A stretch of DNA of 64,000 nt from assembly GCF_004365915.1 (NCBI RefSeq), contig NZ_SODI01000001.1, positions 62,001 to 126,000 of the forward strand, read 5' to 3'. The position numbers and the translations under genes were made by a program. Shown here piece after piece: positions 1-8,936 of the stretch; position 1 is the first letter of the stretch, and each line of letters opens with the position of its first letter. Below the pieces are notes generated by a model that made no database searches, was not told the DNA's origin, and saw only the letters and a program-made list of their open reading frames with translations. This DNA comes from Cryobacterium psychrophilum (lineage in GTDB: Bacteria; Actinomycetota; Actinomycetes; Actinomycetales; Microbacteriaceae).

Positions 1-1
1 C

Positions 2-373
2 GCTTTCGCCGAGACCGTCTTCGACCTGGCCCGTGAAGGCAACGCCGGCCAACTCGTCGCGCTCATTTCGCAAGGAGTCCCCGTCGACCTCACCAATGCC
101 CGGGGCGACAGCCTGCTTATCCTGGCGGCATACCACCAGCACATCGAAGCAGTGAATGCGCTGGTTCGCCTCGGTGCCGATACCGCACGGGTGAACGACA
201 ACGGCCAGACCGCTCTCGTCGCGGCCGTGTTCCGTAACAACACGACCATAACCCTAGCCCTGCTCGCTGCGGGTGCAGACCCGGAACTGGGCGCGCATCC
301 GGCCCTCGCTGTTGCGTGCCAGTTCGGCCTGGCCGATATGGAACAGCTGCTCAGTTCAGCGTCGAAACCCTAA
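2..373 (+). CDS. Ankyrin-repeat protein, C-terminal part (5' end outside window)
   Basis: The frame is open from the window edge to the TAA at 371-373, so only the last 123 residues are visible. They contain ankyrin-type helices: an N-terminal 'DLAREGNAGQLVALISQGV' unit, then 'GDSLLILAAYHQHIEAVNAL' and 'GQTALVAAVFRNNTTITLAL', each followed by a GAD-like turn. Ankyrin repeats are protein-interaction scaffolds, and the partner cannot be read from sequence. The gene converges on fabF and the two stop codons overlap by 4 bp, leaving no room for a terminator between them. The true start lies outside the window. The repeat assignment is secure; the cellular role is unknown. Confidence 0.8.
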   Translation, partial: AFAETVFDLAREGNAGQLVALISQGVPVDLTNARGDSLLILAAYHQHIEAVNALVRLGADTARVNDNGQTALVAAVFRNNTTITLALLAAGADPELGAHPALAVACQFGLADMEQLLSSASKP

Positions 374-1605
374 ACGGAACGGAAGGCTACGACGGCGTTA
401 TGGCCACCGAACCCAAAGGAGTTGCTCAGAGCAAGCAGGTCTCCGGCCGGCAGCGCTCGCGGCTTGGTCACGACGTCGAGTGGGATCGCCGGGTCCTGGT
501 CCACGAGGTTGATCGTGGGGGGAGCGGTGCGCTCCGACAACGCCTTTACGGTGAAGAATGCTTCGAGTGCGCCGGCCCCGCCCAAAAGATGTCCGGTGGA
601 TGCCTTTGTCGCGGAGACGGGAATGCCGTCGAGCAAGTCGCCGAAGACACGACGGAGCGCCTTGTACTCGGCTATATCACCGACGGGAGTGCTGGTGGCG
701 TGTGCATTGATGTGCGCCACGTCCGACAGCTGCGCACCGGCCCGCTCCACCGTTGAAATCATCGCTCGAGCGGCAGCGGAGCCTTCCGGATCCGGTGCCG
801 TGATGTGGTACGCGTCGCTGTTCACTGCGCCCCCGACGAGCTCGGCGTAAATGTGAGCGCCGCGCGCCTTGGCGTGCGCCTCGGTCTCGACGACCAGGGC
901 CGCAGCACCCTCCCCGAGGACGAAGCCGTCTCGGGACACGTCATACGGGCGGCTCGCTATGGCCGGGGCATCATTACGGGTGGAGAGCGCGTGCATTGCG
1001 GCAAACGCGGCAATCGGCAACGGATGGATGGCGGCTTCCGAGCCGCCGGCGATGACGACGTCGGCGAGGCCGGCCTGCAGCCGGTTGTAGGCGTTGACGA
1101 GAGCTTCGGTGCTCGACGCGCAGGCCGATACCACCGTGGTGATTCCGGCACGGGCGTGCAGGTCCATGCCCACGGCAGCTCCGGGACCGTTCGGCATGAG
1201 CATCGGCACGGTCATGGGCAGCACGCGCCGAGGACCGCGTTCACGCAGGGTGTCCCAGGCATCGAGCAGGGTCCAGACCCCGCCGATTCCTGTCGCCCAG
1301 TCGACGGCGACGCGATCGGGCTCGACGTCGGGGGAGCCCGCGTCTGCCCACGCCTCGCGGCCTGCGATGAGCGCGAACTGACTCGACGGGTCGAGTCGTT
1401 TGACTTCGAAGCGCTCAAGAACCGTGCTCGAGTGCACTTTGGCCTGCGCCGCAAAGGTCACGGGAATCTGCGTTTCGGCGACCCATCCGTGTTCGAGAGG
1501 GGTGGCGCCTGATTCTCCGGCGAGCAGTGCAGTCCAGGTGTCCGGCGCGTTGCCGCCAAGCGGCGTGGTCGCACCGATTCCGGTGATAACGATTTTCTTG
1601 GTCAT
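370..1605 (-). CDS. fabF: Beta-ketoacyl-ACP synthase II
   Basis: A 411-residue condensing enzyme that elongates acyl-ACP with malonyl-ACP in cytoplasmic type II fatty-acid synthesis. The active-site Cys is in VSACASSTEA (Cys162). The two catalytic histidines are in NAHATSTPVGD and STGHLLGGAGALE, and the C-terminal GFGGHNA loop is present. Length is normal for FabF. It is the last gene of fabD-fabH-acpP-fabF and lies 146 bp after acpP, a gap that holds a strong hairpin. A GTCATAAG-type start region with ATG at 1605 fits the family N-terminus (MTKKIVITGIGATTPLG). There is no sign of a separate FabB, so this enzyme probably carries all elongation. Confidence 0.95.
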   Translation of the reverse strand: MTKKIVITGIGATTPLGGNAPDTWTALLAGESGATPLEHGWVAETQIPVTFAAQAKVHSSTVLERFEVKRLDPSSQFALIAGREAWADAGSPDVEPDRVAVDWATGIGGVWTLLDAWDTLRERGPRRVLPMTVPMLMPNGPGAAVGMDLHARAGITTVVSACASSTEALVNAYNRLQAGLADVVIAGGSEAAIHPLPIAAFAAMHALSTRNDAPAIASRPYDVSRDGFVLGEGAAALVVETEAHAKARGAHIYAELVGGAVNSDAYHITAPDPEGSAAARAMISTVERAGAQLSDVAHINAHATSTPVGDIAEYKALRRVFGDLLDGIPVSATKASTGHLLGGAGALEAFFTVKALSERTAPPTINLVDQDPAIPLDVVTKPRALPAGDLLALSNSFGFGGHNAVVAFRSV

Positions 1606-1702
1606 AAGTCAACTCTCCATGAACGACAAACTTGAGGGCCGGAGGCAATTCACGGGCGCACGAGCACCAGCGATCACGACGGGTCCATTGTCACAACCCA
1701 GT

Positions 1703-1738
1703 GAGCAGGCCGGCCGATGCGGTTCGGCCGGCCTGTTC
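1703..1738 (-). terminator. Hairpin between acpP and fabF (partial terminator or processing site)
   Basis: A 14-bp inverted repeat, 1703-1716 against 1725-1738, with one G-T pair and an 8-nt loop, lies just after the acpP stop. No clear U-run follows it on the minus strand. It is more likely a stability or attenuation element that keeps acpP mRNA in excess over fabF than a complete terminator. Confidence 0.5.
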
Positions 1739-1751
1739 GCAGGCTGGTGTT

Positions 1752-2000
1752 CTAGTCCTGGGCCTTCACAATGAAGTCGACGGCGTCGCCAACGGACTTG
1801 AGGTTCTTGACCTCTTCGTCGGGGATCTTCACATCGAATTTCTCTTCTGCGTTGACGACGATGGTCATCATCGAGATCGAGTCGATGTCGAGGTCATCGG
1901 TGAATGACTTGCCGAGCTCAACCGTGTCGGTTGCGATTCCGGTCTCGTCGTTGATGAGCTCGGCCAGGCCGGCAAGAACTTCTTCGGTAGACAATGCCAT
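1752..2000 (-). CDS. acpP: Acyl carrier protein
   Basis: An 82-residue acidic protein that carries growing acyl chains on 4'-phosphopantetheine. The attachment Ser is Ser41 in DDLDIDSISMM, where the usual DSL is DSI, common in actinobacterial ACPs. The third helix contains EEKFDVKIPDEEVKNL. A Shine-Dalgarno (GGAGAA) lies just upstream of ATG 2000. It sits between fabH and fabF in the standard actinobacterial order and is followed by a hairpin. Length and charge are typical, and this is the ACP of the adjacent FAS-II enzymes. Confidence 0.97.
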   Translation of the reverse strand: MALSTEEVLAGLAELINDETGIATDTVELGKSFTDDLDIDSISMMTIVVNAEEKFDVKIPDEEVKNLKSVGDAVDFIVKAQD

Positions 2001-2095
2001 TATATTTTCTCCTTGGGGGGTTGACTCGGTTGACCGAGACCTAGTTTAGAGGGGTGGTGAGCAAGAGCCGCGCAGCGAGGGTCGAGCGGCGTGGC

Positions 2096-3100
2096 CTAAG
2101 GAAGGACAACTACCTGGGCGCCGAACACGAGACCAGCTCCAAAACCGATCTGGAGGGCGAGGCCGCCGCTAAGTTCCGGGTGCTCCTCGAGCAGTCGGTG
2201 CGTGGCCAGGGGGATCGACGCTGACGAGGTGTTTCCCGTTGTCGCGACGTCGCGGGCGATCACGACGGATTCCGGCAGCTTGAGCTGCTTGGCGAACTCG
2301 TCGATGACACGCATGTTGGCCTGATGCGGAATGAAGGCGTCGAGCTGGTCGCTCGTGATGCCGGCAACTTCCAGGGCCTGCTTCGCGACCTTCGCCATGT
2401 CCCACACCGCCCAGCGGAAGACGGCCGGACCTTCCTGGCGCAGGGTAGGCCATTCCGCCTCGCCTCGACGGTATTCCTGGAGCGTGGCGTTGGTCGAAAT
2501 CGTGTCGGCCTTCGACCCGTCGGATCCCCACACCGTGGTGGAAATCCCAGCGAACTCGCTCGGGCCGATGACGACCGCGCCGGCGCCGTCACCGAGAAGG
2601 AAGGAGATGCTGCGGTCTGTGGGATCGACCAGGTCGGACAGCTTCTCCGCACCGATGACGAGGGCGTAGTGTGCTGCTCCTGCGCGGATAAGAGCGTCGG
2701 CCTGGGCGATCGCATAGGCGTAACCAGCGCAGGCCGCGTTGACGTCATACGCCGCGGCAGGATTGGCGCCGACTCTGTCGGCGACAATGGCCGAGACGGA
2801 GGGTGTTTGACGACCGTTGCTGATGGTGGCCACGATGACAGCGTCGATCAGGGCCGGGTCGATCCCGCTCCGCTCGATGGCTTCGCGAGCAGCATCCGTT
2901 GCCATGTCGACAGTCTCAACGTCGCGGCTGGCCCGGGAGCGGGTGATGATTCCCGTGCGCTGCTGAATCCATTCGTCGGACGAATCGATGGCCTCGATGA
3001 GTTCATCGTTGGCGACGACGCGATCGCCGCGCGCGGCACCGACCGAGAGGATGCGGGTGTACTTCGGTCCCTGGGACTGCTGAAGCGTTGGCTTGCTCAT
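2096..3100 (-). CDS. fabH: Beta-ketoacyl-ACP synthase III
   Basis: A 334-residue enzyme that starts fatty-acid synthesis by condensing an acyl-CoA primer with malonyl-ACP. The catalytic triad is visible: Cys124 in DVNAACAGYAY, His in FIPHQANMRVID and Asn in TTGNTSSASIP. In this group branched-chain primers from Val/Leu/Ile are usual, giving iso/anteiso fatty acids, but specificity cannot be read here. It lies 37 bp downstream of fabD and 95 bp upstream of acpP, in the same operon. Confidence 0.95.
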   Translation of the reverse strand: MSKPTLQQSQGPKYTRILSVGAARGDRVVANDELIEAIDSSDEWIQQRTGIITRSRASRDVETVDMATDAAREAIERSGIDPALIDAVIVATISNGRQTPSVSAIVADRVGANPAAAYDVNAACAGYAYAIAQADALIRAGAAHYALVIGAEKLSDLVDPTDRSISFLLGDGAGAVVIGPSEFAGISTTVWGSDGSKADTISTNATLQEYRRGEAEWPTLRQEGPAVFRWAVWDMAKVAKQALEVAGITSDQLDAFIPHQANMRVIDEFAKQLKLPESVVIARDVATTGNTSSASIPLATHRLLEEHPELSGGLALQIGFGAGLVFGAQVVVLP

Positions 3101-3137
3101 TCATCTCTCTCTAACTCGCGGCTGCGTGAAGCGCGAT

Positions 3138-4058
3138 TCATGACTGCTGATCGATCAGGTCGAATGCGGCGGTGAGGTCATCCGGCGTCTTGATCGCGAC
3201 ACTGGGAATGCCCTTGAGACCTCGTTTTGCGAGCCCGACCAGGGCACCGGCCGGCGCAACCTCAATGATGCCGGTGACACCGTCAGCGGCAAAGGATTGC
3301 ATGCACAGATCCCACCGTACCGGCGAGGACACCTGCCCCACGAGCAACTCCACAAAACGAGGGCCGTCGGTGATCGGGGCGCCATCGTTGTTGGACCAGA
3401 TGGGGAGTGTCGGGGTGTTCGCCTGCACGGTCTGTGCAACATCGACAAGGCGAGTGCGTGCCGGGCTCATGTACCGGGTGTGGAATGCCCCGGCGACCTG
3501 GAGCGGAATGACCCTGGCCCGAGCAGGGGGAGCTTCGGAAAGCGCGGCGAGTGCCGGGAGAGCGCCCGCAACGACGATCTGACCGGCCCCATTGAAATTC
3601 GCTGGTTCAAGGTCCAGCGCGGCGAGGAGCGCAAGCAGTTCGGTTTCGTCGGCACCGATAACGGCGCTCATCCCGGTGGGTTCGAGTGCGGCCGCGGACT
3701 GCATGGCGAGCCCGCGTTCGCGAACGAAACGGAGAGCATCCGTGGAACTGAGGATGCCGGCTCCAGCGGCTGCGGTGATTTCGCCCACTGAATGACCGGC
3801 AATGCCCGAGATGCGTTCGCGTCGGCCGTCGGCCAGGAGGGCGTTCAACGTGAGCAGTCCCGCAGCGACGATGAGTGGTTGGGCGATGGCGGTGTCGCGA
3901 ATAACGTCCGCCGTGCTTGTCGTTCCGTGCGCGAGCAAATTGATGCCCACCGCCTCGGACATCGCATCAAGATCGGCTTCGAAACCGGGAATGGACAGCC
4001 ACGGCGTGAGGAATCCGGGGGTTTGGGAGCCCTGACCTGGGCAGACGACAACAATCAC
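3138..4058 (-). CDS. fabD: Malonyl-CoA:ACP transacylase
   Basis: Transfers malonyl from CoA to ACP. With the GTG start at 4058 the protein is 306 residues and begins MIVVVCPGQGSQTPGF, the canonical N-terminus. The frame is open further upstream to 4088, but the extra residues are not family-like. The Ser nucleophile is in GHSVGE (Ser90) and the His in GAFHTRYM. It is the first fab gene. The 94-bp gap to fasR holds the probable operon promoter and a palindrome that may bind FasR. Confidence 0.94.
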   Translation of the reverse strand: MIVVVCPGQGSQTPGFLTPWLSIPGFEADLDAMSEAVGINLLAHGTTSTADVIRDTAIAQPLIVAAGLLTLNALLADGRRERISGIAGHSVGEITAAAGAGILSSTDALRFVRERGLAMQSAAALEPTGMSAVIGADETELLALLAALDLEPANFNGAGQIVVAGALPALAALSEAPPARARVIPLQVAGAFHTRYMSPARTRLVDVAQTVQANTPTLPIWSNNDGAPITDGPRFVELLVGQVSSPVRWDLCMQSFAADGVTGIIEVAPAGALVGLAKRGLKGIPSVAIKTPDDLTAAFDLIDQQS

Positions 4059-4094
4059 GTACTTAGTCTTCCAATCTCGAGTCAACAACGAGCG

Positions 4095-4116
4095 TACATA
4101 TTGTATGAAGAATGTA
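4095..4116 (-). promoter_or_regulatory. Nested palindrome in the fabD promoter region, candidate FasR site
   Basis: In the short fasR-fabD gap, CATA-TTG-TATG (4097-4107) is nested within TACAT-n12-ATGTA (4095-4116). Read on the minus strand it contains TACAAT, a good -10-like hexamer about 35-45 bp before the fabD start, but I see no convincing -35. Streptomyces FasR activates its fabD promoter from such a position. Assignment to FasR is inference. Confidence 0.35.
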
Positions 4117-4152
4117 GGAAACCTTTGTGCGATACCGCAAAAAAGTTGTCAG

Positions 4153-5358
4153 CTAGCGACGGCGTGAGGAGCCGTCGTGGTCGCTGATGGATCCAAGAAT
4201 GAGTGCCGCCTGCAAAATCAGTGCCTCCCGGGCCCCGGTCGCGTCGTAGCCGATGACCTCCGACACGCGCTTAAGGCGATAGCGCACCGTATTCGGATGC
4301 ACAAAAAGCTCTCGTGCCGTTGCTTCCAGGGAACGACCATTGTCGAGGTAACACCACAAGGTGGTCAACAATTCGGTTGAGTGGGCCTGGAGCGGACGAT
4401 AGATGCGATGGATGAGAGTGGCCCGGGCCAGGGGGTCCGCGGCCAGCGCCCGCTCGGGGAGCAGGTCGTCGGCCCGCACCGGACGCGGCGCGTTCCGCCA
4501 GGACCGTGCAACGGCGAACCCGGCCAGGGCCGCTTTCGCGCTCTTGGACGCGTCGACCAGATTGGGAACTTCGTGACCGAGCACGAGGTGGCCGGCGCCG
4601 AAACTCGGCTCCAGTTGCACCGCGATCTCCATGAACGTCAGCGCCGCTGCCGTGCCAACGGTGTCATCGGTCTCAACCGGCGTGGGGCGGGCACGACCGA
4701 TCACGAGCACCAGGCGGTTTCCTTGTACTCCGATGAGCACATCAGCGGCCATGTGTCGTGCCGAGCGACGAAGCTGGTCGACATCGAGCATCTTCGGCGT
4801 GGTGCCGACGAGAACGCAGACTTCACCGTGCCCGTGCCAGCCGAGAGCGGCGATCCGACTCGGCAGCTCGTCATCGTATTCTCCGCTGAGGATCGAGTCG
4901 ACGACCAGGGCCTCAAGGCGCGCGTCCCAAAGCCCCCGGGCCTCGGCGGCCCGGGCGTAGACATCCGCTGATCCGAAGGCAATTTCGCGAGAGTAGAGCA
5001 GGATCGCCTCGCGGAGCAGCTCGCCGCCGTCCTTGACGCGTTCCTCGACAACTTCCACCGTCACCCTGATCAGCTGAAGTGTTTGCTGCAGGCTGACCGA
5101 GCGGAGCAATTCGCGCGGTGCGGCACCAAAAACGTCAGCCGCGATCCACGGAGTGGAGCGCGGGTCCTCGAACCAGGAGATGAACGATGTGATCCCTGCC
5201 TGGGCCACGAGGCCCACGGCCGACCGCCGCCCTGGTGGCATGTCGCCGTACCAGGGCAGCGTGTCCTCGAGACGCTTGAGCGTCGCCGTGGACAACTCAC
5301 CCGAAATCGTTCGGAGCCAGTTGAGTGTCTGTTCTTTCGTTTTGGGCGCCGGTGCCAC
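4153..5358 (-). CDS. fasR: FasR-type (PucR/CdaR-like) activator of fatty-acid synthesis
   Basis: A 401-residue regulator. The C-terminus carries a PucR-type helix-turn-helix in SLEATARELFVHPNTVRYRL, and the central part is a GGDEF-like/CdaR region without catalytic motifs. Immediate upstream linkage to fabD matches Streptomyces FasR, which activates the fabDHPF operon; this is not the TetR-family FasR of mycobacteria and corynebacteria. The GTG start at 5358 lies only 6 bp after the aceE stop, so readthrough from aceE is likely. I see no strong Shine-Dalgarno. Function is inferred from domain plus position. Confidence 0.85.
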   Translation of the reverse strand: MAPAPKTKEQTLNWLRTISGELSTATLKRLEDTLPWYGDMPPGRRSAVGLVAQAGITSFISWFEDPRSTPWIAADVFGAAPRELLRSVSLQQTLQLIRVTVEVVEERVKDGGELLREAILLYSREIAFGSADVYARAAEARGLWDARLEALVVDSILSGEYDDELPSRIAALGWHGHGEVCVLVGTTPKMLDVDQLRRSARHMAADVLIGVQGNRLVLVIGRARPTPVETDDTVGTAAALTFMEIAVQLEPSFGAGHLVLGHEVPNLVDASKSAKAALAGFAVARSWRNAPRPVRADDLLPERALAADPLARATLIHRIYRPLQAHSTELLTTLWCYLDNGRSLEATARELFVHPNTVRYRLKRVSEVIGYDATGAREALILQAALILGSISDHDGSSRRR

Positions 5359-5364
5359 TGTATT

Positions 5365-8091
5365 TTAGCTCTCGCCACCGGCAGAGCCGGTGGTGCCGGC
5401 CGTCACGTCGTGCAGCTGATACTTCTCGATGGCCTGGCTGACGATGCTCCGGTCGATCTCACCACGGCGAACGAGCAGCTCGAGGGTGCGCACGACCATC
5501 GACGGGCTGTCGATTTTGAAGAAGCGTCGTGCGGCCGGACGAGTGTCCGAGAAGCCGAAGCTATCCGCGCCGAGTGTCGCGAAGTCACCCGGTACGAACT
5601 GACGGATCTGGTCGGGCACGGCGTGCATGAAGTCGGACACGGCAATGAACGGGCCCGTTGCCCCGGCGAGCTTTGACGTGACGTACGGCGTGCGCTGACC
5701 GGCGTCCGGGTTGAGGAAGTTGTGCTCCTCCACCGCAAGCCCGTCTCGGCGCAATTCGTTCCACGACGTGACGGACCAGACATCGGCGGAAATGCCCCAG
5801 TCGTCGGCAAGGAGCTGCTGTGCCTCGAGCGCCCATGGAACGGCGACTCCCGATGCCAGCAGCTGCGCCTTCGGGCCGGCCGCAGCGGATGCGCTCACTC
5901 GGTGAATTCCGCGAAGGATGCCCTCGACGTCCACGTCCTCCGGTTCGACCGGCTGCACGGCCGGCTCGTTGTAGACGGTGATGTAATACATGACGTTGGG
6001 GTCGGTGTGGGTGCCGCCGTACATGCGCTCGAGGCCGTCCCGAACAATGTGCCCCATCTCGTAGCCGTACGCGGGGTCATAGGACACGACCGCCGGGTTT
6101 GTGGAGGCCAGCAGGGGCGAATGGCCGTCAGCGTGCTGCAGGCCTTCCCCGGTGAGCGTGGTGCGACCTGCGGTCGCGCCAATGATGAAACCACGGGCCA
6201 TCATATCCCCGGCGGCCCAGAAGGCGTCCCCGGTGCGCTGGAATCCGAACATGGAGTAGAAGACGTAGACCGGGATGAGCGGCTCGCCCTGCGTGGAATA
6301 GGAGGTTCCCACGTTGGTGAATGCGGCGGCGGCCCCGGCCTCGTTGATTCCAACGTGAAGGATCTGGCCCTGCGGGCTCTCCTTGTAAGCGAGGAGCTGC
6401 GCGTGGTCCACGGACGTGTAATGCTGGCCGTTGGGGTTGTAGATCTTGGCGTTGGGGAAGAAGGCGTCGATGCCGAAGGTGCGGGCCTCGTCGGGAATGA
6501 TCGGAACGATCCGGTTGCCGAAGTCCGGCGACCGCAGGAGCTCCTTGAGCAGGCGAACGAACGACATGGTCGTTGCAATCTCCTGCGTGCCGGAACCCTT
6601 CTTGGCGATGGCGTACGTCTTGTCGCTCGGGAGGTTGAGTTTCGTGTGCTTGGTACGGCGCTCGGGCAGGTAGCCGCCGAGCGCGCGTCGGCGCTCGTGC
6701 ATGTACTGAATGGCCTCGTCGTTTTCGCCGGGTGTGTAGTACGGCGGCAGGTACGGGTCTTTCTCAAGCTGTGCATCCGTGATCGGCACGTGCATGCTGT
6801 CGCGGAATGTCTTGAGGTTGTCGAGGGTCATCTTCTTCATCTGGTGGGTCGCGTTGCGGCCCTCGAAGCTCGGACCGAGGCCGTAGCCCTTGATCGTCTT
6901 CGCCAGGATGACGGTGGGCTGTCCCTTGTGCTCGGCGGCAGCCTTGAACGCCGCGTAGACCTTGCGATAGTCGTGGCCACCGCGCTTGAGATTCCAGACC
7001 TCGTCGTCGGTGTATCCCTCGACCAACTTGAGGGCGCGCGGGTCGCGGCCGAAGAAGTTTTCACGCACGTAGGCGCCGCTCTCGGCCTTGTAGGTCTGGT
7101 AGTCACCGTCAGCGGTGACGTTCATCAGGTTGAGCAGGGCTCCGTCGGTGTCGCGCTTGAGGAGTTCGTCCCACTCGCGGCCCCACACGACCTTGATGAC
7201 GTTCCATCCAGCGCCGCGGAAGAAGCTCTCGAGCTCCTGGATGATCTTGCCGTTGCCTCGGACAGGGCCGTCGAGGCGCTGAAGGTTGCAGTTCACGATG
7301 AAGTTCAGGTTATCGAGACCCTCGTTCGCGGCGACCTGCAGCTGGCCGCGGCTCTCGACCTCGTCCATCTCGCCATCGCCGAGGAATGCCCAGACCTGCT
7401 GGTCGCTCGCGTCCTTGATGCCCCGGTTGGTGAGATACCGGTTGGCTTGGGCCTGGTAGATGGCGTTGATCGGGCCGAGGCCCATCGAAACCGTGGGGAA
7501 CTGCCAGAACTCCGGCATCAGCCGGGGGTGCGGGTAGGACGAAATGCCGTTCGGTGCGTGTGACTTCTCCTGGCGGAACCCGTCGAGCTGCTCGGTCGTG
7601 AGGCGGCCCTCGAGGAAGGCTCGGGCGTACGTACCGGGGGACGCGTGTCCCTGGATGAAGATCTGATCGCCACCGCCGGGGTGATCCTGGCCGCGGAAGA
7701 AGTGGTTGAAGCCGACCTCATACAGGGCCGCAGATGAGGCGTAGGTCGAAATGTGGCCGCCAACGGCGATTCCGGGGCGCTGCGCGCGGTGAACGAGAAC
7801 TGCAGCATTCCAGCGAATCCACGCACGGTAGCGTCGCTCAATGTCTTCGTCGCCCGGGAATTCGGGTTCGTTCTCCGGGGCGATCGTGTTGATGTAATCC
7901 GTCGTAGGAACCATCGGAACGTTGAGGTGCAGTTCCTTCGAGCGCTTCAGCAGGCTGAGCATGATTTCGCGGGCGCGCTCGTGGCCGTGTACGGCGACGA
8001 GTGAATCCAGCGATTCCGACCACTCCATCGTTTCTTCCGGATCGGAATCGGCGTTGTTCGTTGAGTACGGGTCCTGGTCGTTGACCGTCAC
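5365..8091 (-). CDS. aceE: Pyruvate dehydrogenase E1 component, homodimeric
   Basis: Thiamine-diphosphate-dependent decarboxylation of pyruvate and acetyl transfer to the E2 lipoyl group. The protein is 908 residues from the GTG at 8091 ([13 protein letters not shown]), preceded by an AGAGAGG Shine-Dalgarno. The frame is open to 8265, but the added residues lack family similarity. The ThDP motif GDGEMDE is followed by [14 protein letters not shown]. The E2 and E3 partners are at 32.7-35.6 kb in this window. aceE is followed by fasR after 6 bp, coupling acetyl-CoA supply to the fatty-acid regulator. Confidence 0.96.
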   Translation of the reverse strand: MTVNDQDPYSTNNADSDPEETMEWSESLDSLVAVHGHERAREIMLSLLKRSKELHLNVPMVPTTDYINTIAPENEPEFPGDEDIERRYRAWIRWNAAVLVHRAQRPGIAVGGHISTYASSAALYEVGFNHFFRGQDHPGGGDQIFIQGHASPGTYARAFLEGRLTTEQLDGFRQEKSHAPNGISSYPHPRLMPEFWQFPTVSMGLGPINAIYQAQANRYLTNRGIKDASDQQVWAFLGDGEMDEVESRGQLQVAANEGLDNLNFIVNCNLQRLDGPVRGNGKIIQELESFFRGAGWNVIKVVWGREWDELLKRDTDGALLNLMNVTADGDYQTYKAESGAYVRENFFGRDPRALKLVEGYTDDEVWNLKRGGHDYRKVYAAFKAAAEHKGQPTVILAKTIKGYGLGPSFEGRNATHQMKKMTLDNLKTFRDSMHVPITDAQLEKDPYLPPYYTPGENDEAIQYMHERRRALGGYLPERRTKHTKLNLPSDKTYAIAKKGSGTQEIATTMSFVRLLKELLRSPDFGNRIVPIIPDEARTFGIDAFFPNAKIYNPNGQHYTSVDHAQLLAYKESPQGQILHVGINEAGAAAAFTNVGTSYSTQGEPLIPVYVFYSMFGFQRTGDAFWAAGDMMARGFIIGATAGRTTLTGEGLQHADGHSPLLASTNPAVVSYDPAYGYEMGHIVRDGLERMYGGTHTDPNVMYYITVYNEPAVQPVEPEDVDVEGILRGIHRVSASAAAGPKAQLLASGVAVPWALEAQQLLADDWGISADVWSVTSWNELRRDGLAVEEHNFLNPDAGQRTPYVTSKLAGATGPFIAVSDFMHAVPDQIRQFVPGDFATLGADSFGFSDTRPAARRFFKIDSPSMVVRTLELLVRRGEIDRSIVSQAIEKYQLHDVTAGTTGSAGGES

Positions 8092-8325
8092 AGTCGACCT
8101 CTCTCTGTTATTCACACGGCACTGACTTCCACAGCGCGGTTGTTCTAGCCGAGCTGTCGGCAGGTCGTAACTAATTAGGCATGCCAGCAGAGGACGGGTC
8201 GGATTGCGACCATCGGCACCCCGCAAGCCTACAGATTCTCTCCGCGCTATGCGCGCGAGACACACGCGGGGTTAGGCTGATGGACTGTTGTATCGCGAAC
8301 CTTCGCGGCGGAAAGGAAACGCACT

Positions 8326-8793
8326 ATGGCTCTGGAGAATGACACCCAGGCACCGGACTTCGAACTCGTCAATCAATTCGGCGAACATGTTCAGTTGAGC
8401 CAGTTCCGCGGGTCAAAGTCCGTGGCGCTGGTTTTCTTTCCGCTCGCCTTTTCCGGGATCTGCAGCAATGAGCTGTGCGAACTTCGCGACAATCTCCAGC
8501 TTTTTTCCGACGGCGCCGTCGAACTCATTGGCATATCCGTTGATTCGAAGCATGCCCTGCGAGTTTGGGGCGAGCAGGAGGGGTACGCGTTCAACCTGCT
8601 GTCCGACTTCTGGCCCCATGGCGGCGTTGCCAAGGAATACGGTGTGTTTCTCGAGGCCAAGGGCTTCGCCAACCGTGCGACCTTCCTCATCGACCAGGGT
8701 GGAATCATCCGTGCAAGTTTCATCACCGCGCCCGGTGAGGCGCGCTCCATGGACGCCTACAGGGCGGCGCTCGACGAGCTTCAGCCGGCGTAG
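8326..8793 (+). CDS. ahpE: AhpE-type peroxiredoxin
   Basis: A 155-residue thiol peroxidase reducing hydroperoxides and peroxynitrite. The peroxidatic Cys46 lies in FFPLAFSGICSNEL, and the downstream LLSDFWPHGGVAKEYGVF is closely similar to Mycobacterium AhpE. The reductant is likely a mycoredoxin. A second Cys (Cys51) lies five residues after the peroxidatic Cys, an unusual spacing. The start is supported by GGAAAGGAAA upstream of ATG 8326. It is transcribed divergently from aceE, and the 234-bp gap contains both promoters. Confidence 0.92.
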   Translation: MALENDTQAPDFELVNQFGEHVQLSQFRGSKSVALVFFPLAFSGICSNELCELRDNLQLFSDGAVELIGISVDSKHALRVWGEQEGYAFNLLSDFWPHGGVAKEYGVFLEAKGFANRATFLIDQGGIIRASFITAPGEARSMDAYRAALDELQPA

Positions 8794-8860
8794 CGGCGAA
8801 CATGGCGTTCTGGAGCAGGTAGAGTAGAAACATCCTGCTCGTGAGCAACACGCAGTGCAG

Positions 8861-8933
8861 GGGCCTTTAGCTCAGTTGGTAGAGCGCCACGTTTACACCG
8901 TGGATGTCATCGGTTCGAGCCCGGTAGGGCCCA
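8861..8933 (+). tRNA. tRNA-Val (UAC anticodon)
   Basis: A 73-nt cloverleaf: acceptor 8861-8867 pairs with 8926-8932 with one T-G pair. The D stem is GCTC/GAGC and the anticodon stem CCACG/CGTGG. The loop TTTACAC gives anticodon TAC (Val, GTA codons). The T stem is ATCGG/CCGGT and the discriminator A; no CCA is encoded. The 3' end from 8907 recurs exactly at 13163, marking this gene as an integration target. Confidence 0.97.
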
Positions 8934-8936
8934 CAC
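8907..8936 (+). repeat. attL-like direct repeat: 3' end of tRNA-Val
   Basis: The T arm, the 3' acceptor strand, the discriminator and three following bases are repeated without mismatch at 13163-13192. The flanking sequence differs on the 5' side, and on the 3' side after one mismatch plus four shared bases. Thirty perfect bases at a tRNA 3' end are characteristic of tyrosine-integrase attachment cores. Confidence 0.75.

Noticed and set aside
5722..7563. Long open frame (613 codons) on the plus strand opposite aceE
   Set aside because: An antisense shadow of a highly conserved gene in GC-rich DNA; no family-like motifs, no ribosome site.
8092..8265. Longer aceE start
   Set aside because: Extra residues are not AceE-like; GTG 8091 has a good Shine-Dalgarno and the family N-terminus.
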